From Thermoleophilia bacterium (GTDB taxonomy: Bacteria; Actinomycetota; Thermoleophilia; Solirubrobacterales; 70-9): DNA of 64,000 nt. The stretch's first letter is position 1. Each line of letters begins with the position of its first letter. The stretch spans positions 62,001 through 126,000 of the forward strand of contig JAENWT010000003.1 of assembly GCA_016650125.1 (NCBI GenBank). Direction: 5' to 3'. Below the pieces are notes generated by a model. The model saw only the letters and a list, made by a program, of their open reading frames with translations, made no database searches and was not told the origin of the DNA. This document shows positions 15,850 through 22,701 of the stretch, in pieces. A program made the translations under genes and the position numbers.

Positions 15850-17013
15850 ATGGCACCGGACACAGTCGCAGTTCAGGAGATCACTCCTCAGGAGGCTTTC
15901 GCCGAGCTCGAGTCGAGTGATGCTGTCCTGATCGACACTCGCGAGCCCTATGAGTATGCCGAGTCTCACATCGACGGCGCGAACCTGATTCCGCCGGCGA
16001 TGGTTGCGGACAACATCGCGGACAAGGTGCCGGACAAGTCGACCCGGGTCCTGCTCTCGTGCCGTTCTGGTGTCCGTTCGGCGACCGCGGCCGAAGTGCT
16101 GATGGGTATGGGTTACGAGGACGTGGCCTCGGTCGCGGGTGGCATCCTCGAATGGCAGGAGCAGGGTCTGCCGGTGATCGCCAGCACGGCGCTCACGCCG
16201 GAACAGCGCGATCGTTACTCGCGTCACACTCTGTTGCCCGAAGTCGGGGTGGACGGTCAGGTGAAGCTGCTCGAAGCCAAGGTGCTGCTGCTCGGCGCCG
16301 GCGGGCTCGGAGCGCCGACCGCTCTTTATCTCGCCGCGGCCGGGATCGGCAAGATCGGCTTGGTCGACGACGACGTGGTCGACGCCTCCAACCTGCAGCG
16401 CCAGGTGATCCACAAGACCTCCACGGTCGGCCAGTCGAAAACCAGCTCGGCCCGTCAGGCGATCGAGGACCTGAATCCGGACGTGGAAGTCGTCGAATAC
16501 AACTTCCGCCTCGACGCCGACAACATCCTCGACGTGATCGGTGACTACGACATCATCGTCGACGGTGCCGACAACTTCCCGACGCGATACCTGCTGAATG
16601 ATGCGTCGGTCCGGCTGAAGAAGCCGGTCGTCTCGGCTTCGATCCTCTCCTTCGACGGTCAGATCTCGACCTTCATGCCATACGAAGGCCCCTGCTACCG
16701 CTGCCTCTACCCGACCCCGCCGCCGCCGGAACTCGCTCCGAGCTGCTCGGAGAACGGCGTGCTCGGTGTGATGGCCGGCGTGATGGGCCTGCTCCAGGCA
16801 AACGAGGTCATGAAGCTCGTCCTTGGTATCGGCGAACCGCTGATCGGTCGCCTGCTGCTCTACGAATCCCTCGGGACCCGCTTCACCGAGCTCAAGGTCC
16901 GGCGTGATCCGGCCTGCCCGATCTGCGGACCGGACGCCCCCGAGGTTCCGGAATCCGAGATAGGCCAGTTCCCCGATTACGACGCCTTCTGTGGCGGACA
17001 CACCGGTTCCTGA
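15850..17013 (+). CDS. Rhodanese-ThiF sulfur-carrier activating enzyme (MoeZ-like, domains in reversed order)
   Basis: The 387-residue cytoplasmic enzyme joins an N-terminal rhodanese domain (about 8-110, active Cys C71 in SCRSGVRSA) to a ThiF/MoeB adenylating domain (about 120-375). The latter has ATP motif GAGGLG at 149-154 and two zinc CxxC pairs (CYRC, CPIC). Such enzymes adenylate the C-terminus of a sulfur carrier and convert it to a thiocarboxylate. In mycobacterial MoeZ and human MOCS3 the rhodanese domain is C-terminal; here it leads. It is followed after 30 nt by cysO, the probable substrate. ATG 15850 is chosen (AAGGGAAA upstream) over an in-frame start at 15820. Confidence 0.9.
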   Translation: MAPDTVAVQEITPQEAFAELESSDAVLIDTREPYEYAESHIDGANLIPPAMVADNIADKVPDKSTRVLLSCRSGVRSATAAEVLMGMGYEDVASVAGGILEWQEQGLPVIASTALTPEQRDRYSRHTLLPEVGVDGQVKLLEAKVLLLGAGGLGAPTALYLAAAGIGKIGLVDDDVVDASNLQRQVIHKTSTVGQSKTSSARQAIEDLNPDVEVVEYNFRLDADNILDVIGDYDIIVDGADNFPTRYLLNDASVRLKKPVVSASILSFDGQISTFMPYEGPCYRCLYPTPPPPELAPSCSENGVLGVMAGVMGLLQANEVMKLVLGIGEPLIGRLLLYESLGTRFTELKVRRDPACPICGPDAPEVPESEIGQFPDYDAFCGGHTGS

Positions 17014-17043
17014 GCCGGATCGAATCCCGATAGGATCCGCGAC

Positions 17044-17319
17044 ATGCCGACCGTAAGGATTCCGCCTGTTCTCCGCCAGCACACCGACGGTGCCACCGAG
17101 GTGGATGCCGGCGGCTCCAACGTGGGCGAGGTGCTCCAGGCCCTGGTCGACCAGCACCCGGCAACCAAGGCCCAGCTCTTCTCCGACGATGGCGACCTCA
17201 ACCGGTTCGTCAACGTCTATCTGAACGACGAAGACGTACGGGTCCTCGACGGACTCGACACCGCCGTCAGCGATTCAGACACGGTGATGATCCTCCCGGC
17301 AATGGCCGGCGGCTCTTAG
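17044..17319 (+). CDS. cysO: CysO-type sulfur carrier protein with C-terminal Gly-Gly-Ser
   Basis: The 91-residue ubiquitin-fold protein is MoaD/ThiS-like (PTVRIPPVLRQHTDGATEV start, VNVYLNDEDVR, VMILPAMAGG end). In the mycobacterial pathway CysO-thiocarboxylate gives its sulfur to O-phosphoserine through CysM, and Mec then releases cysteine. All partners are encoded here. Carriers normally end in Gly-Gly; this one carries one extra Ser (GGS, then TAG), so the Gly-Gly end would first have to be exposed by a protease, perhaps the JAMM enzyme Mec. The reading frame leaves no doubt about the last codons. Confidence 0.88.
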   Translation: MPTVRIPPVLRQHTDGATEVDAGGSNVGEVLQALVDQHPATKAQLFSDDGDLNRFVNVYLNDEDVRVLDGLDTAVSDSDTVMILPAMAGGS

Positions 17320-17334
17320 GCCTGGGTCTTCGGT

Positions 17335-17406
17335 CTACCGCAAGGGCGGGCAAAACTTGACCAGGAGAACAAGCTCCTGGTTTTTGCCCTCTCGGAGCCA
17401 TCACAG
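17335..17406 (+). terminator. Repeat module A, copy 1: nested hairpin terminator after cysO
   Basis: The inner stem CCAGGAG/CTCCTGG lies inside an outer stem GGGCAAAA/TTTTTGCCC with a T-run, a strong intrinsic terminator 15 nt after cysO. The whole 72-nt block, including flanks CTACCGC and CTCGGAGCCATC, is almost identical to 46111-46183 after guaA. It is therefore a dispersed repeat as well as a terminator. Confidence 0.88.
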
Positions 17407-17531
17407 TTCTGAATAACTGCATCCGAATTGACATTCCTCGTGTGACGATTCGGAAGGGATTCAGGTCGCTGGTTTTCGGAAAGCCAACACGGATGTCTCG
17501 GCTAGCTGACCATGTCTTTACCGGGCTACCC
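17404..17531 (-). repeat. Repeat module F, copy 2 (inverted relative to copy 1)
   Basis: Read on the minus strand, it begins GGTAGCCCGGTAAAGACATGG, then CGAGACATCC and GTTGG. It ends GGATGCAGTTATTCAGAAC. The same ends in the same order are found on the plus strand at 36112-36241. The middle is diverged, but an imperfect internal inverted repeat around CATCC/GGATG is kept. The ends recall insertion-sequence termini, but no transposase is present. Confidence 0.75.
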
Positions 17532-17571
17532 CTGTACACCCTCAGCGCGCCTCTGCAAGATCCATGTAGCC

Positions 17572-17620
17572 GAGGTGACCGGGATAAGGGCCGTGAGATG
17601 GCCTCGATCGAGGTCACTTC
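17572..17620. repeat. Repeat module B, copy 2
   Basis: A 49-nt hairpin element matches 36456-36504 at 43 of 49 positions by eye. The outer arms GAGGTGACC/GGTCACTTC enclose a conserved GATAAGGGCC-GGCCTCGAT core. Confidence 0.75.
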
Positions 17621-17628
17621 GGGCTCGG

Positions 17629-17796
17629 GTGTGGTGCGGGTGTTCCTGTCCAGGCGCCTAGTTGTCAATCAATCGCGGCGCAGCGGGACCGAAGGGAACG
17701 TCCCATCCGCTAAATCGCATCCTGGACAGGGATGCCCGCGCCGCGCCCCACGCCACCCGGCATCCTGGACAGGGGTACCCGCACCGCGCCCCACGG
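17629..17796. repeat. Repeat module E, copy 1: one inverted and two direct copies
   Basis: Left arm 17629-17654 contains GGTGCGGGTGTTCCTGTCCAGG. Its approximate reverse complement occurs twice in tandem at 17717-17752 and 17760-17796 (CATCCTGGACAGGG, then CCCGC and CCGCGCCCCACG), with a 43-nt period. Either copy can pair with the left arm, so two alternative long hairpins are possible. The same design is found at 46348-46516. It lies between convergent cysO and DUF2007 genes. With modules A, F and B it fills the gene-free stretch 17320-17806. Confidence 0.8.
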
Positions 17797-17806
17797 AGAC
17801 CCCGAA

Positions 17807-18067
17807 CTACTCCCCGGGAAGGGGTTCTGCGACCTCGACGTCGGCGAGGATCTTCTTCGCTTCTTCTTCGGCGCTGGCCGGCACGACTATATGCCTGGGG
17901 CCGATCGCGAAGAGATCGGCGAGGAACTGGCCCTCTGGCTTCCTGGTCATGCTCGGGATTCCCTCCTCGCGGAGGATCCCCTGAATCAGGTCGGCTTCGG
18001 TCTGGTTGGCGGCGAACGCCACTTCGACCGGCTCCGGGGGGCGTTCAGACCGCCTGAAAATCGACAT
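17807..18067 (-). CDS. DUF2007-like small protein overlapping mec
   Basis: The 86-residue soluble protein has a DUF2007-type pattern: VEVAFAANQTEADLIQGILREEG, then a GPRHIVVPASAEEEAKKIL region. DUF2007 is annotated as a putative signal-transducing domain of unknown mechanism. ATG 18067 lies 23 nt inside the end of mec, so the genes are coupled as the third member of the cysM-mec operon. A longer frame upstream is a shadow of mec and is not used. Confidence 0.75.
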   Translation of the reverse strand: MSIFRRSERPPEPVEVAFAANQTEADLIQGILREEGIPSMTRKPEGQFLADLFAIGPRHIVVPASAEEEAKKILADVEVAEPLPGE

Positions 18068-18443
18068 CTTCGACCGAGTGTCCGTTGATCCGGAAGCCCC
18101 GGATGTACGGCTCGTCCGGGTTCTCGAGCGAGACGATGAAGTAGACGGGATCCGGCCAGCCGTTGGCGAGGTTGATGTCGGTTTGCGAAGGAACCGCGGC
18201 GGTCTTGGTGTGCGAGTGGTAGATCCCGACGATGTCTTCGCCCGCATCGAGGATCGTCTTGTAGATCTCGAGTTGCTCTTTCGAGTCGATCTCGTAGCGC
18301 AGGGGGCTCTTGGCCTTGTTGTGCGCACGGTGGAGCGACTTTGCTTCGTCGCCGACGCCGCCGATCAGGCCGCAGCATTCGTTCGGCGCGTCGGCCTTGG
18401 TGTGCTCGACCATCTCGTCGAGCAGTCCTTTGGGGATTTTCAT
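18045..18443 (-). CDS. mec: Mec-type JAMM/MPN+ metallopeptidase
   Basis: In the CysO pathway Mec hydrolyses the CysO-cysteine adduct to release cysteine. The 132-residue protein has a complete JAMM zinc site: E22 (NECCG) and H76-S-H78-x7-S86-x2-D89 (YHSHTKTAAVPSQTD). The gene starts 4 nt after the cysM stop. Since the cognate CysO ends in Gly-Gly-Ser, this peptidase may also remove the last residue (inference). Confidence 0.93.
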   Translation of the reverse strand: MKIPKGLLDEMVEHTKADAPNECCGLIGGVGDEAKSLHRAHNKAKSPLRYEIDSKEQLEIYKTILDAGEDIVGIYHSHTKTAAVPSQTDINLANGWPDPVYFIVSLENPDEPYIRGFRINGHSVEDVDFQAV

Positions 18444-18447
18444 CCGG

Positions 18448-19416
18448 TTACCACCAGTTGGTGGCGTCGATGTCGCCCAGCTCTTCGATCGACTTTGTGT
18501 AGAGGCCGGAGGAGAGGTACTTCCAGCCGCCGTCGGGGATCAGGAAGACGATGTTGCCGCTCTCGATCTCGTTGGCCATACGTACTGCGATGGCCGCCAC
18601 CGCTCCTGACGAGACGCCGGCGAAGATGCCTTCGTCCTCAAGCAGGCGCTTGGTCCAGATGATCGCGTCCCGGTTGGAGACCATGATCTTCCGGTCGAGC
18701 AGGGAGAGGTCGATGATCGGCGGGATGAAGCCGTCGTCGAGGGAGCGCAGGCCCTGGACGTCTTCGCCCTGCATCGGCTCGGCGGCGACGATCTGGGTCT
18801 CGGGGTCGTGCTCCTTCAGGCGGCGGCCGTTGCCCATCAGGGTGCCGCCGGTGCCGAGGCCGGCCACAAAGGCGGCCACCGAATCGAGTTCTTCGAGGAT
18901 CTCGACCGCGGTGCCGTTGTAATGGGCGAGCGGATTGGCCTCGTTTCCGTACTGGTAAGGCATGTAGTACTGGGAATCCTCGGCCATCTCGAGCGCGACT
19001 TCGACCGAGCCGTTCGATCCTTTGGCGCCCTCCGACCAGACGATCTCGGCGCCGTACATCTGAAGGAGCTGGGTGCGCTCGGCGGTGACGTTGTCGGGCA
19101 TCACGACCTTGAGCTTGTAGCCCTTTCGCCGGCAGATCATCGCCAGGGAGATCCCGGTGTTGCCGGAGGTCGGCTCGAGGATGGTCTGGCCGGGAGCGAT
19201 CGCTCCGGAGTCCTCGGCGGCCTTCATCATCGAGCGGGCGACGCGGTCCTTTACGGAGCCGGTCGGGTTGGCCGATTCGAGCTTGGCGAAGAGCTTCACG
19301 TTCTCGTTCGGAGACAGGGTTCCGAGCTCGACCAGCGGCGTGTTGCCGATCGAATCGACGATGTCGGTGAAGGTGCCGCCGCAGGGCTTGTTCAGGAGGT
19401 CGTAGTAAGGGCTCAT
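18448..19416 (-). CDS. cysM: CysM-type cysteine synthase
   Basis: The 322-residue fold type II PLP enzyme has the Schiff-base Lys K56 (NPTGSVKDR), the TSGNTGISLA substrate loop and the GTGGTLMG phosphate loop. The mycobacterial homologue uses O-phosphoserine and CysO-thiocarboxylate as substrates rather than acetylserine and sulfide; the same is inferred here from neighbouring cysO and mec. ATG 19416 begins a natural N-terminus (MSPYYDLLNKPCGG); upstream in-frame codons run across the putative operator. First gene of cysM-mec-DUF2007. Confidence 0.93.
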   Translation of the reverse strand: MSPYYDLLNKPCGGTFTDIVDSIGNTPLVELGTLSPNENVKLFAKLESANPTGSVKDRVARSMMKAAEDSGAIAPGQTILEPTSGNTGISLAMICRRKGYKLKVVMPDNVTAERTQLLQMYGAEIVWSEGAKGSNGSVEVALEMAEDSQYYMPYQYGNEANPLAHYNGTAVEILEELDSVAAFVAGLGTGGTLMGNGRRLKEHDPETQIVAAEPMQGEDVQGLRSLDDGFIPPIIDLSLLDRKIMVSNRDAIIWTKRLLEDEGIFAGVSSGAVAAIAVRMANEIESGNIVFLIPDGGWKYLSSGLYTKSIEELGDIDATNWW

Positions 19417-19444
19417 GGGCTCGGGCTGAAGCTTTATCCAAGGG

Positions 19445-19459
19445 TACTTTAGAAAGTGT
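19445..19459. promoter_or_regulatory. Putative operator between cysM and the ABC transporter operon
   Basis: TACTTTAGAAAGTGT contains ACTT-N4-AAGT and resembles the perfect palindrome at 15805-15820 (TACTTTATGAAGTAT). It lies 29 nt upstream of the cysM start and about 100 nt upstream of the transporter binding protein gene, so it could serve either direction. Confidence 0.45.
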
Positions 19460-19558
19460 AGTGCCTTGGACAATTGGTGGCGGAATTCACGTTGATACGT
19501 GCGATACTCATGAAATCGCGCGTCCAACAACACTATCCCTGTTCGGAGGAATCAACGC

Positions 19559-20413
19559 ATGAAGAAGTCTCGTCTATTTATCCTGATGGCCGCCCTGGTG
19601 GTCATGTCATCGCTGGTTCTTGCCGCTTGCGGTAGCAGTGACGACGACAGCTCGAGTGACTCATCCTCGTCTACCGCCAGCAGCGACTTTTCGTCGGAGC
19701 TGATCACCGACGGCACCCTGACTGTCGGCACTGACACCCCTTACCCGCCGTTCGAATTCGGCAAGGCACCTGACTACGACGGTTTCGACATCGACATGGT
19801 CAACGCCATTGCCGAGAAGCTCGGCGTGGAGACCGTGTACAAGGATGCCGCCTTCGAGACGATCTTCACCGACGTCGCGCAGGGCAAGTTCGACATGGTC
19901 GCTTCGGCCTCAACGATCACGCCCGACCGCCAGAAGACGGTCAATTTCTCCGACCCGTACTACGAAGCCGAGCAGGCACTGCTGGTTCCGGAAGGTTCGG
20001 ACATCGCGACTGTCGACGATCTGGCAGGCAAGACCGTCAGTGCGCAGGACGGCACCACCGGTGAGGCATATGCCAACGACGAGACCGATGCCTCTGATGT
20101 TCGCGGTTTCCCGAATGGTCCCGCCTCGATCGCCGCTCTGACGAACGGCCAGGTCGAAGCCACGATCATCGACCAGCCGGTTGCTCAGGACGCGATCGAC
20201 AAGGGTCAGGGCGGATTCGAGATCGCGACCATGATCCCGACCGGCGAGCTCTACGGACTCGCATTCAGTAAGCAGAACACGGAACTGCTGTCCGCAGTGA
20301 ACGGCGCCCTCGAGGGCCTGAAGAAGGACGGCGGACTCGACAAGATCTACCAGGAGTGGTTCAAGATCGACGCGCCCAAGGGCGTCATCAACGGGACAAC
20401 GACAAACCCGTAG
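19559..20413 (+). CDS. Amino acid ABC transporter substrate-binding lipoprotein
   Basis: The 284-residue family 3 solute-binding protein has a lipoprotein signal (LVLAAC, lipidated C24), a Ser/Asp-rich linker, then TLTVGTDTPYPPFEF and GFDIDMVNAIAEKLG, typical of polar amino acid binders. The ribosome binding site GGAGGA lies 10 nt before ATG. It heads the transporter operon with permease and ATPase. The shared motif upstream with cysM suggests, but does not prove, cystine or cysteine as substrate. Confidence 0.92.
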   Translation: MKKSRLFILMAALVVMSSLVLAACGSSDDDSSSDSSSSTASSDFSSELITDGTLTVGTDTPYPPFEFGKAPDYDGFDIDMVNAIAEKLGVETVYKDAAFETIFTDVAQGKFDMVASASTITPDRQKTVNFSDPYYEAEQALLVPEGSDIATVDDLAGKTVSAQDGTTGEAYANDETDASDVRGFPNGPASIAALTNGQVEATIIDQPVAQDAIDKGQGGFEIATMIPTGELYGLAFSKQNTELLSAVNGALEGLKKDGGLDKIYQEWFKIDAPKGVINGTTTNP

Positions 20414-20427
20414 TAACAACCATGAAC

Positions 20428-20454
20428 GGAAGGGGCGCCAATGGCGCCCCTTCC
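20428..20454 (+). terminator. Intercistronic hairpin after the binding-protein gene
   Basis: A perfect 12-bp stem GGAAGGGGCGCC/GGCGCCCCTTCC with an AAT loop, followed by GCTTTC. It lies between binding protein and permease genes, where such hairpins usually stabilise the upstream message and limit read-through, giving more binding protein than membrane subunits. Confidence 0.75.
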
Positions 20455-20489
20455 GCTTTCATGACCGCAGCAACTGAAGGAAGCAGGCC

Positions 20490-21230
20490 ATGGAAACCTT
20501 TTTCAACACATTCTTTGATTTCGGCTTCATGGCGGACCATTTCGGCGAGGTCCTTACAGGCTTCTGGGTAACCATCCAGCTTTCCCTGGTCGGTGGCTTC
20601 TTCGCCCTGGTCTGGGGCCTCATCCTCGCCGTACTCCGACAGCTTCCCGGTAAAGTTTTCGCACCGGTTAGGTGGGTCACGATCGGTTACATCGACGCCC
20701 TGCGCGGCATCCCGCTGCTGCTGGTCATCCTGTTGCTCTCCTCCGGTCTCGCCATCATGGCCTCCGAAGGAACGATCCCAAAGGAGATCGGTATTCCTCA
20801 GTGGTTCGGCAAGACCGATCCGTTCTGGTACGGCGTTTTTGCACTTACGATCACCTACGGCGCGTATATGGCTGAGGTCTACCGAGCCGGCATCGAAGCG
20901 GTGCCTCGCGGTCAGATGGAAGCGGCCAGATCGCTCGGCATGAGCCACGGTCAGGCGATGAGGTACATCATCGTGCCGCAGGCCGTGCGCAAGGTGATCC
21001 CGCCGCTGCTCAACGACTTCATCGCCCTGATGAAGGACACCGCCCTGATCAGCGTCATCGGCCTTGTCGAAACCGTTCAGGTCGGCAGCGACCTCTATTC
21101 CCAGTTCTACAACCCCTCGGGTTACACGCTCGGCGCCTTCATGTTCCTGGTGGTGACGATCCCGCTGGCCCGCTTGGTCGACTGGCAGATCAAGAAACAG
21201 GACGAGAAATTCCAGAGAGGCATCCCGTGA
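20490..21230 (+). CDS. Amino acid ABC transporter permease
   Basis: The 246-residue HisM/GlnP-type permease has about five transmembrane helices. The EAA loop is visible as [30 protein letters not shown], which contacts the ATPase. The gene overlaps the ATPase gene by 4 nt. A single permease gene implies a homodimeric membrane channel. Confidence 0.93.
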   Translation: METFFNTFFDFGFMADHFGEVLTGFWVTIQLSLVGGFFALVWGLILAVLRQLPGKVFAPVRWVTIGYIDALRGIPLLLVILLLSSGLAIMASEGTIPKEIGIPQWFGKTDPFWYGVFALTITYGAYMAEVYRAGIEAVPRGQMEAARSLGMSHGQAMRYIIVPQAVRKVIPPLLNDFIALMKDTALISVIGLVETVQVGSDLYSQFYNPSGYTLGAFMFLVVTIPLARLVDWQIKKQDEKFQRGIP

Positions 21231-21973
21231 GCGAAGCGATCCTTGAAGTCTCCGATCTGCGAAAGAGTTACGGCAAGCTGGATGTGCTCTGCGGCATCGA
21301 TTTCGAACTGAAGGAAGGCGAGGTCGTCTGTGTGATCGGCCCCAGCGGCTCCGGCAAGAGCACCCTGCTGCGCTGCCTCAACATGCTCGAGCTGCCGGAC
21401 GGCGGGCGCATCGAACTCAGGGGGAACGAGATTTACGGCGGCGGCAAGCCCAAGGACCTCGATGTACTTCGCCGTGAAGTCGGGATGGTTTTCCAGTCCT
21501 TCAACCTCTTCCCTCACATGACCGCGGAACAGAACGTCTCGATCGCCCAGAAGAAGGTCCGCAGCCGCAAGGCGGGCTTCTGCAAGGACCGGTCGGAAGA
21601 GCTGCTGACCACGGTCGGCCTTGCCGAAAAGATCGACGAGTACCCGGACCGGCTGTCCGGGGGTCAGCAGCAGCGTGTGGCGATCGCCCGGGCGCTGGCG
21701 ATGGATCCCGAGATCATGCTTTTCGACGAAGTCACCAGCGCACTCGACCCCGAACTGGTGAAGGGTGTTCTCGACGTGATGCGCGAGCTGGCCGGCGGAG
21801 GCATGACCATGGTCTGCGTCACCCACGAGATGACTTTCGCCCGGGAAGTCGGTGACCGCGTGATCTTCATGGACGGCGGCGTCATCGTCGAGCAGGGCAA
21901 GCCGGATGACGTTCTCGGCAATCCACAGGAGGAACGGACCCAGCAGTTCCTCGGTCTCGTACTCGAACACTGA
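21227..21973 (+). CDS. Amino acid ABC transporter ATP-binding protein
   Basis: The 248-residue GlnQ/HisP-type ATPase has Walker [11 protein letters not shown]-loop [11 protein letters not shown], signature LSGGQQQR, Walker [15 protein letters not shown] (with V where most family members have P) and H-loop CVTHEM. It completes the binding protein-permease-ATPase operon. Its stop overlaps the start of the next, non-transporter gene by 1 nt. Confidence 0.94.
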   Translation: MSEAILEVSDLRKSYGKLDVLCGIDFELKEGEVVCVIGPSGSGKSTLLRCLNMLELPDGGRIELRGNEIYGGGKPKDLDVLRREVGMVFQSFNLFPHMTAEQNVSIAQKKVRSRKAGFCKDRSEELLTTVGLAEKIDEYPDRLSGGQQQRVAIARALAMDPEIMLFDEVTSALDPELVKGVLDVMRELAGGGMTMVCVTHEMTFAREVGDRVIFMDGGVIVEQGKPDDVLGNPQEERTQQFLGLVLEH

Positions 21974-22701
21974 TGGCAACGGCAACCGTTGAGTTCAGCG
22001 GCAGGGCCTACCTCCTCGGATATATGGAGACGGGTATCTCAAACGCGACGATCAAGTTGCGTGAGTTCCCGGAGCTTTCGGCGACCACGGACGAGTTCGG
22101 CGACTACCGCTTCGCCGTACCTGACTATGCCGACGTCACGCCGTACATCCTCTCCGGCGAAGGCGACCTGACCGGGCGGCCGCGGGAAGGCGAGCCGACG
22201 GTGAAGCGGTACCACTGGAACGAGCTCGACCTGCAGACGTTCCAGACCCGGGGCGAGGCCCTGGAGAACGTGAACTTCCAGGCGCCGGCCGACGCTGAAT
22301 ATGAAGCCCTGATGGCCTGGCTCCAGGTCCCGTCGGGCGAAGACGGCCGCCCCTCGCGATGCGCGATCGTCACCACCGCTTCGGCCCGCAACGTTCGCGG
22401 AGTCGACTACGACACTTTCTGGACCAATACGCCGCACGGCGTCGAGGGGGCGACCTCGGCCGCAGAACCGGCGCTTCCCGATCCGATCTACTTCAACGAG
22501 TTCGTGATCCCGGATTCGTCGAGGACCGAGACTTCCGTGGACGGCGGCATCGTCTGGCCGGTCGTGCCCGCCGGAACCTACCGGATCACGACCAGCTCGC
22601 CGGACACGCGTTTTGCGGAGTTCACCGCAACCTGCGCCCCGGGGAGGGTTATAAACGCGAACCCGCCGTGGGGTGCTTTCGAGCTCGAGGAGACGGAATG
22701 A
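21973..22701 (+). CDS. Beta-rich protein of unknown function, cytoplasmic paralogue
   Basis: The 242-residue protein starts with a carboxypeptidase-regulatory-like beta fold (VEFSGRAYLLGYMETGISNATIKLREFP, ATTDEFGDYRF) followed by a unique region with GVDYDTFW and RFAEFTATCAPGRVINANPPWG. The next gene encodes the same blocks in the same order and is plainly a paralogue, but this copy has no signal peptide. It begins on the last base of the ATPase gene stop, so translation is coupled to the transporter. No enzyme motif is recognised. Confidence 0.75.
   Translation: MATATVEFSGRAYLLGYMETGISNATIKLREFPELSATTDEFGDYRFAVPDYADVTPYILSGEGDLTGRPREGEPTVKRYHWNELDLQTFQTRGEALENVNFQAPADAEYEALMAWLQVPSGEDGRPSRCAIVTTASARNVRGVDYDTFWTNTPHGVEGATSAAEPALPDPIYFNEFVIPDSSRTETSVDGGIVWPVVPAGTYRITTSSPDTRFAEFTATCAPGRVINANPPWGAFELEETE

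Noticed and set aside
15835-17157. 440-codon minus-strand frame across the activating enzyme and cysO
   Set aside because: It spans two genes with complete motif support on the other strand and resembles no family.
17717-17796. Possible short CRISPR-like array (two units of about 36 nt)
   Set aside because: Only two units with a 7-nt gap, no spacers of constant size and no cas genes; the units pair with an inverted arm, so it is a hairpin element.
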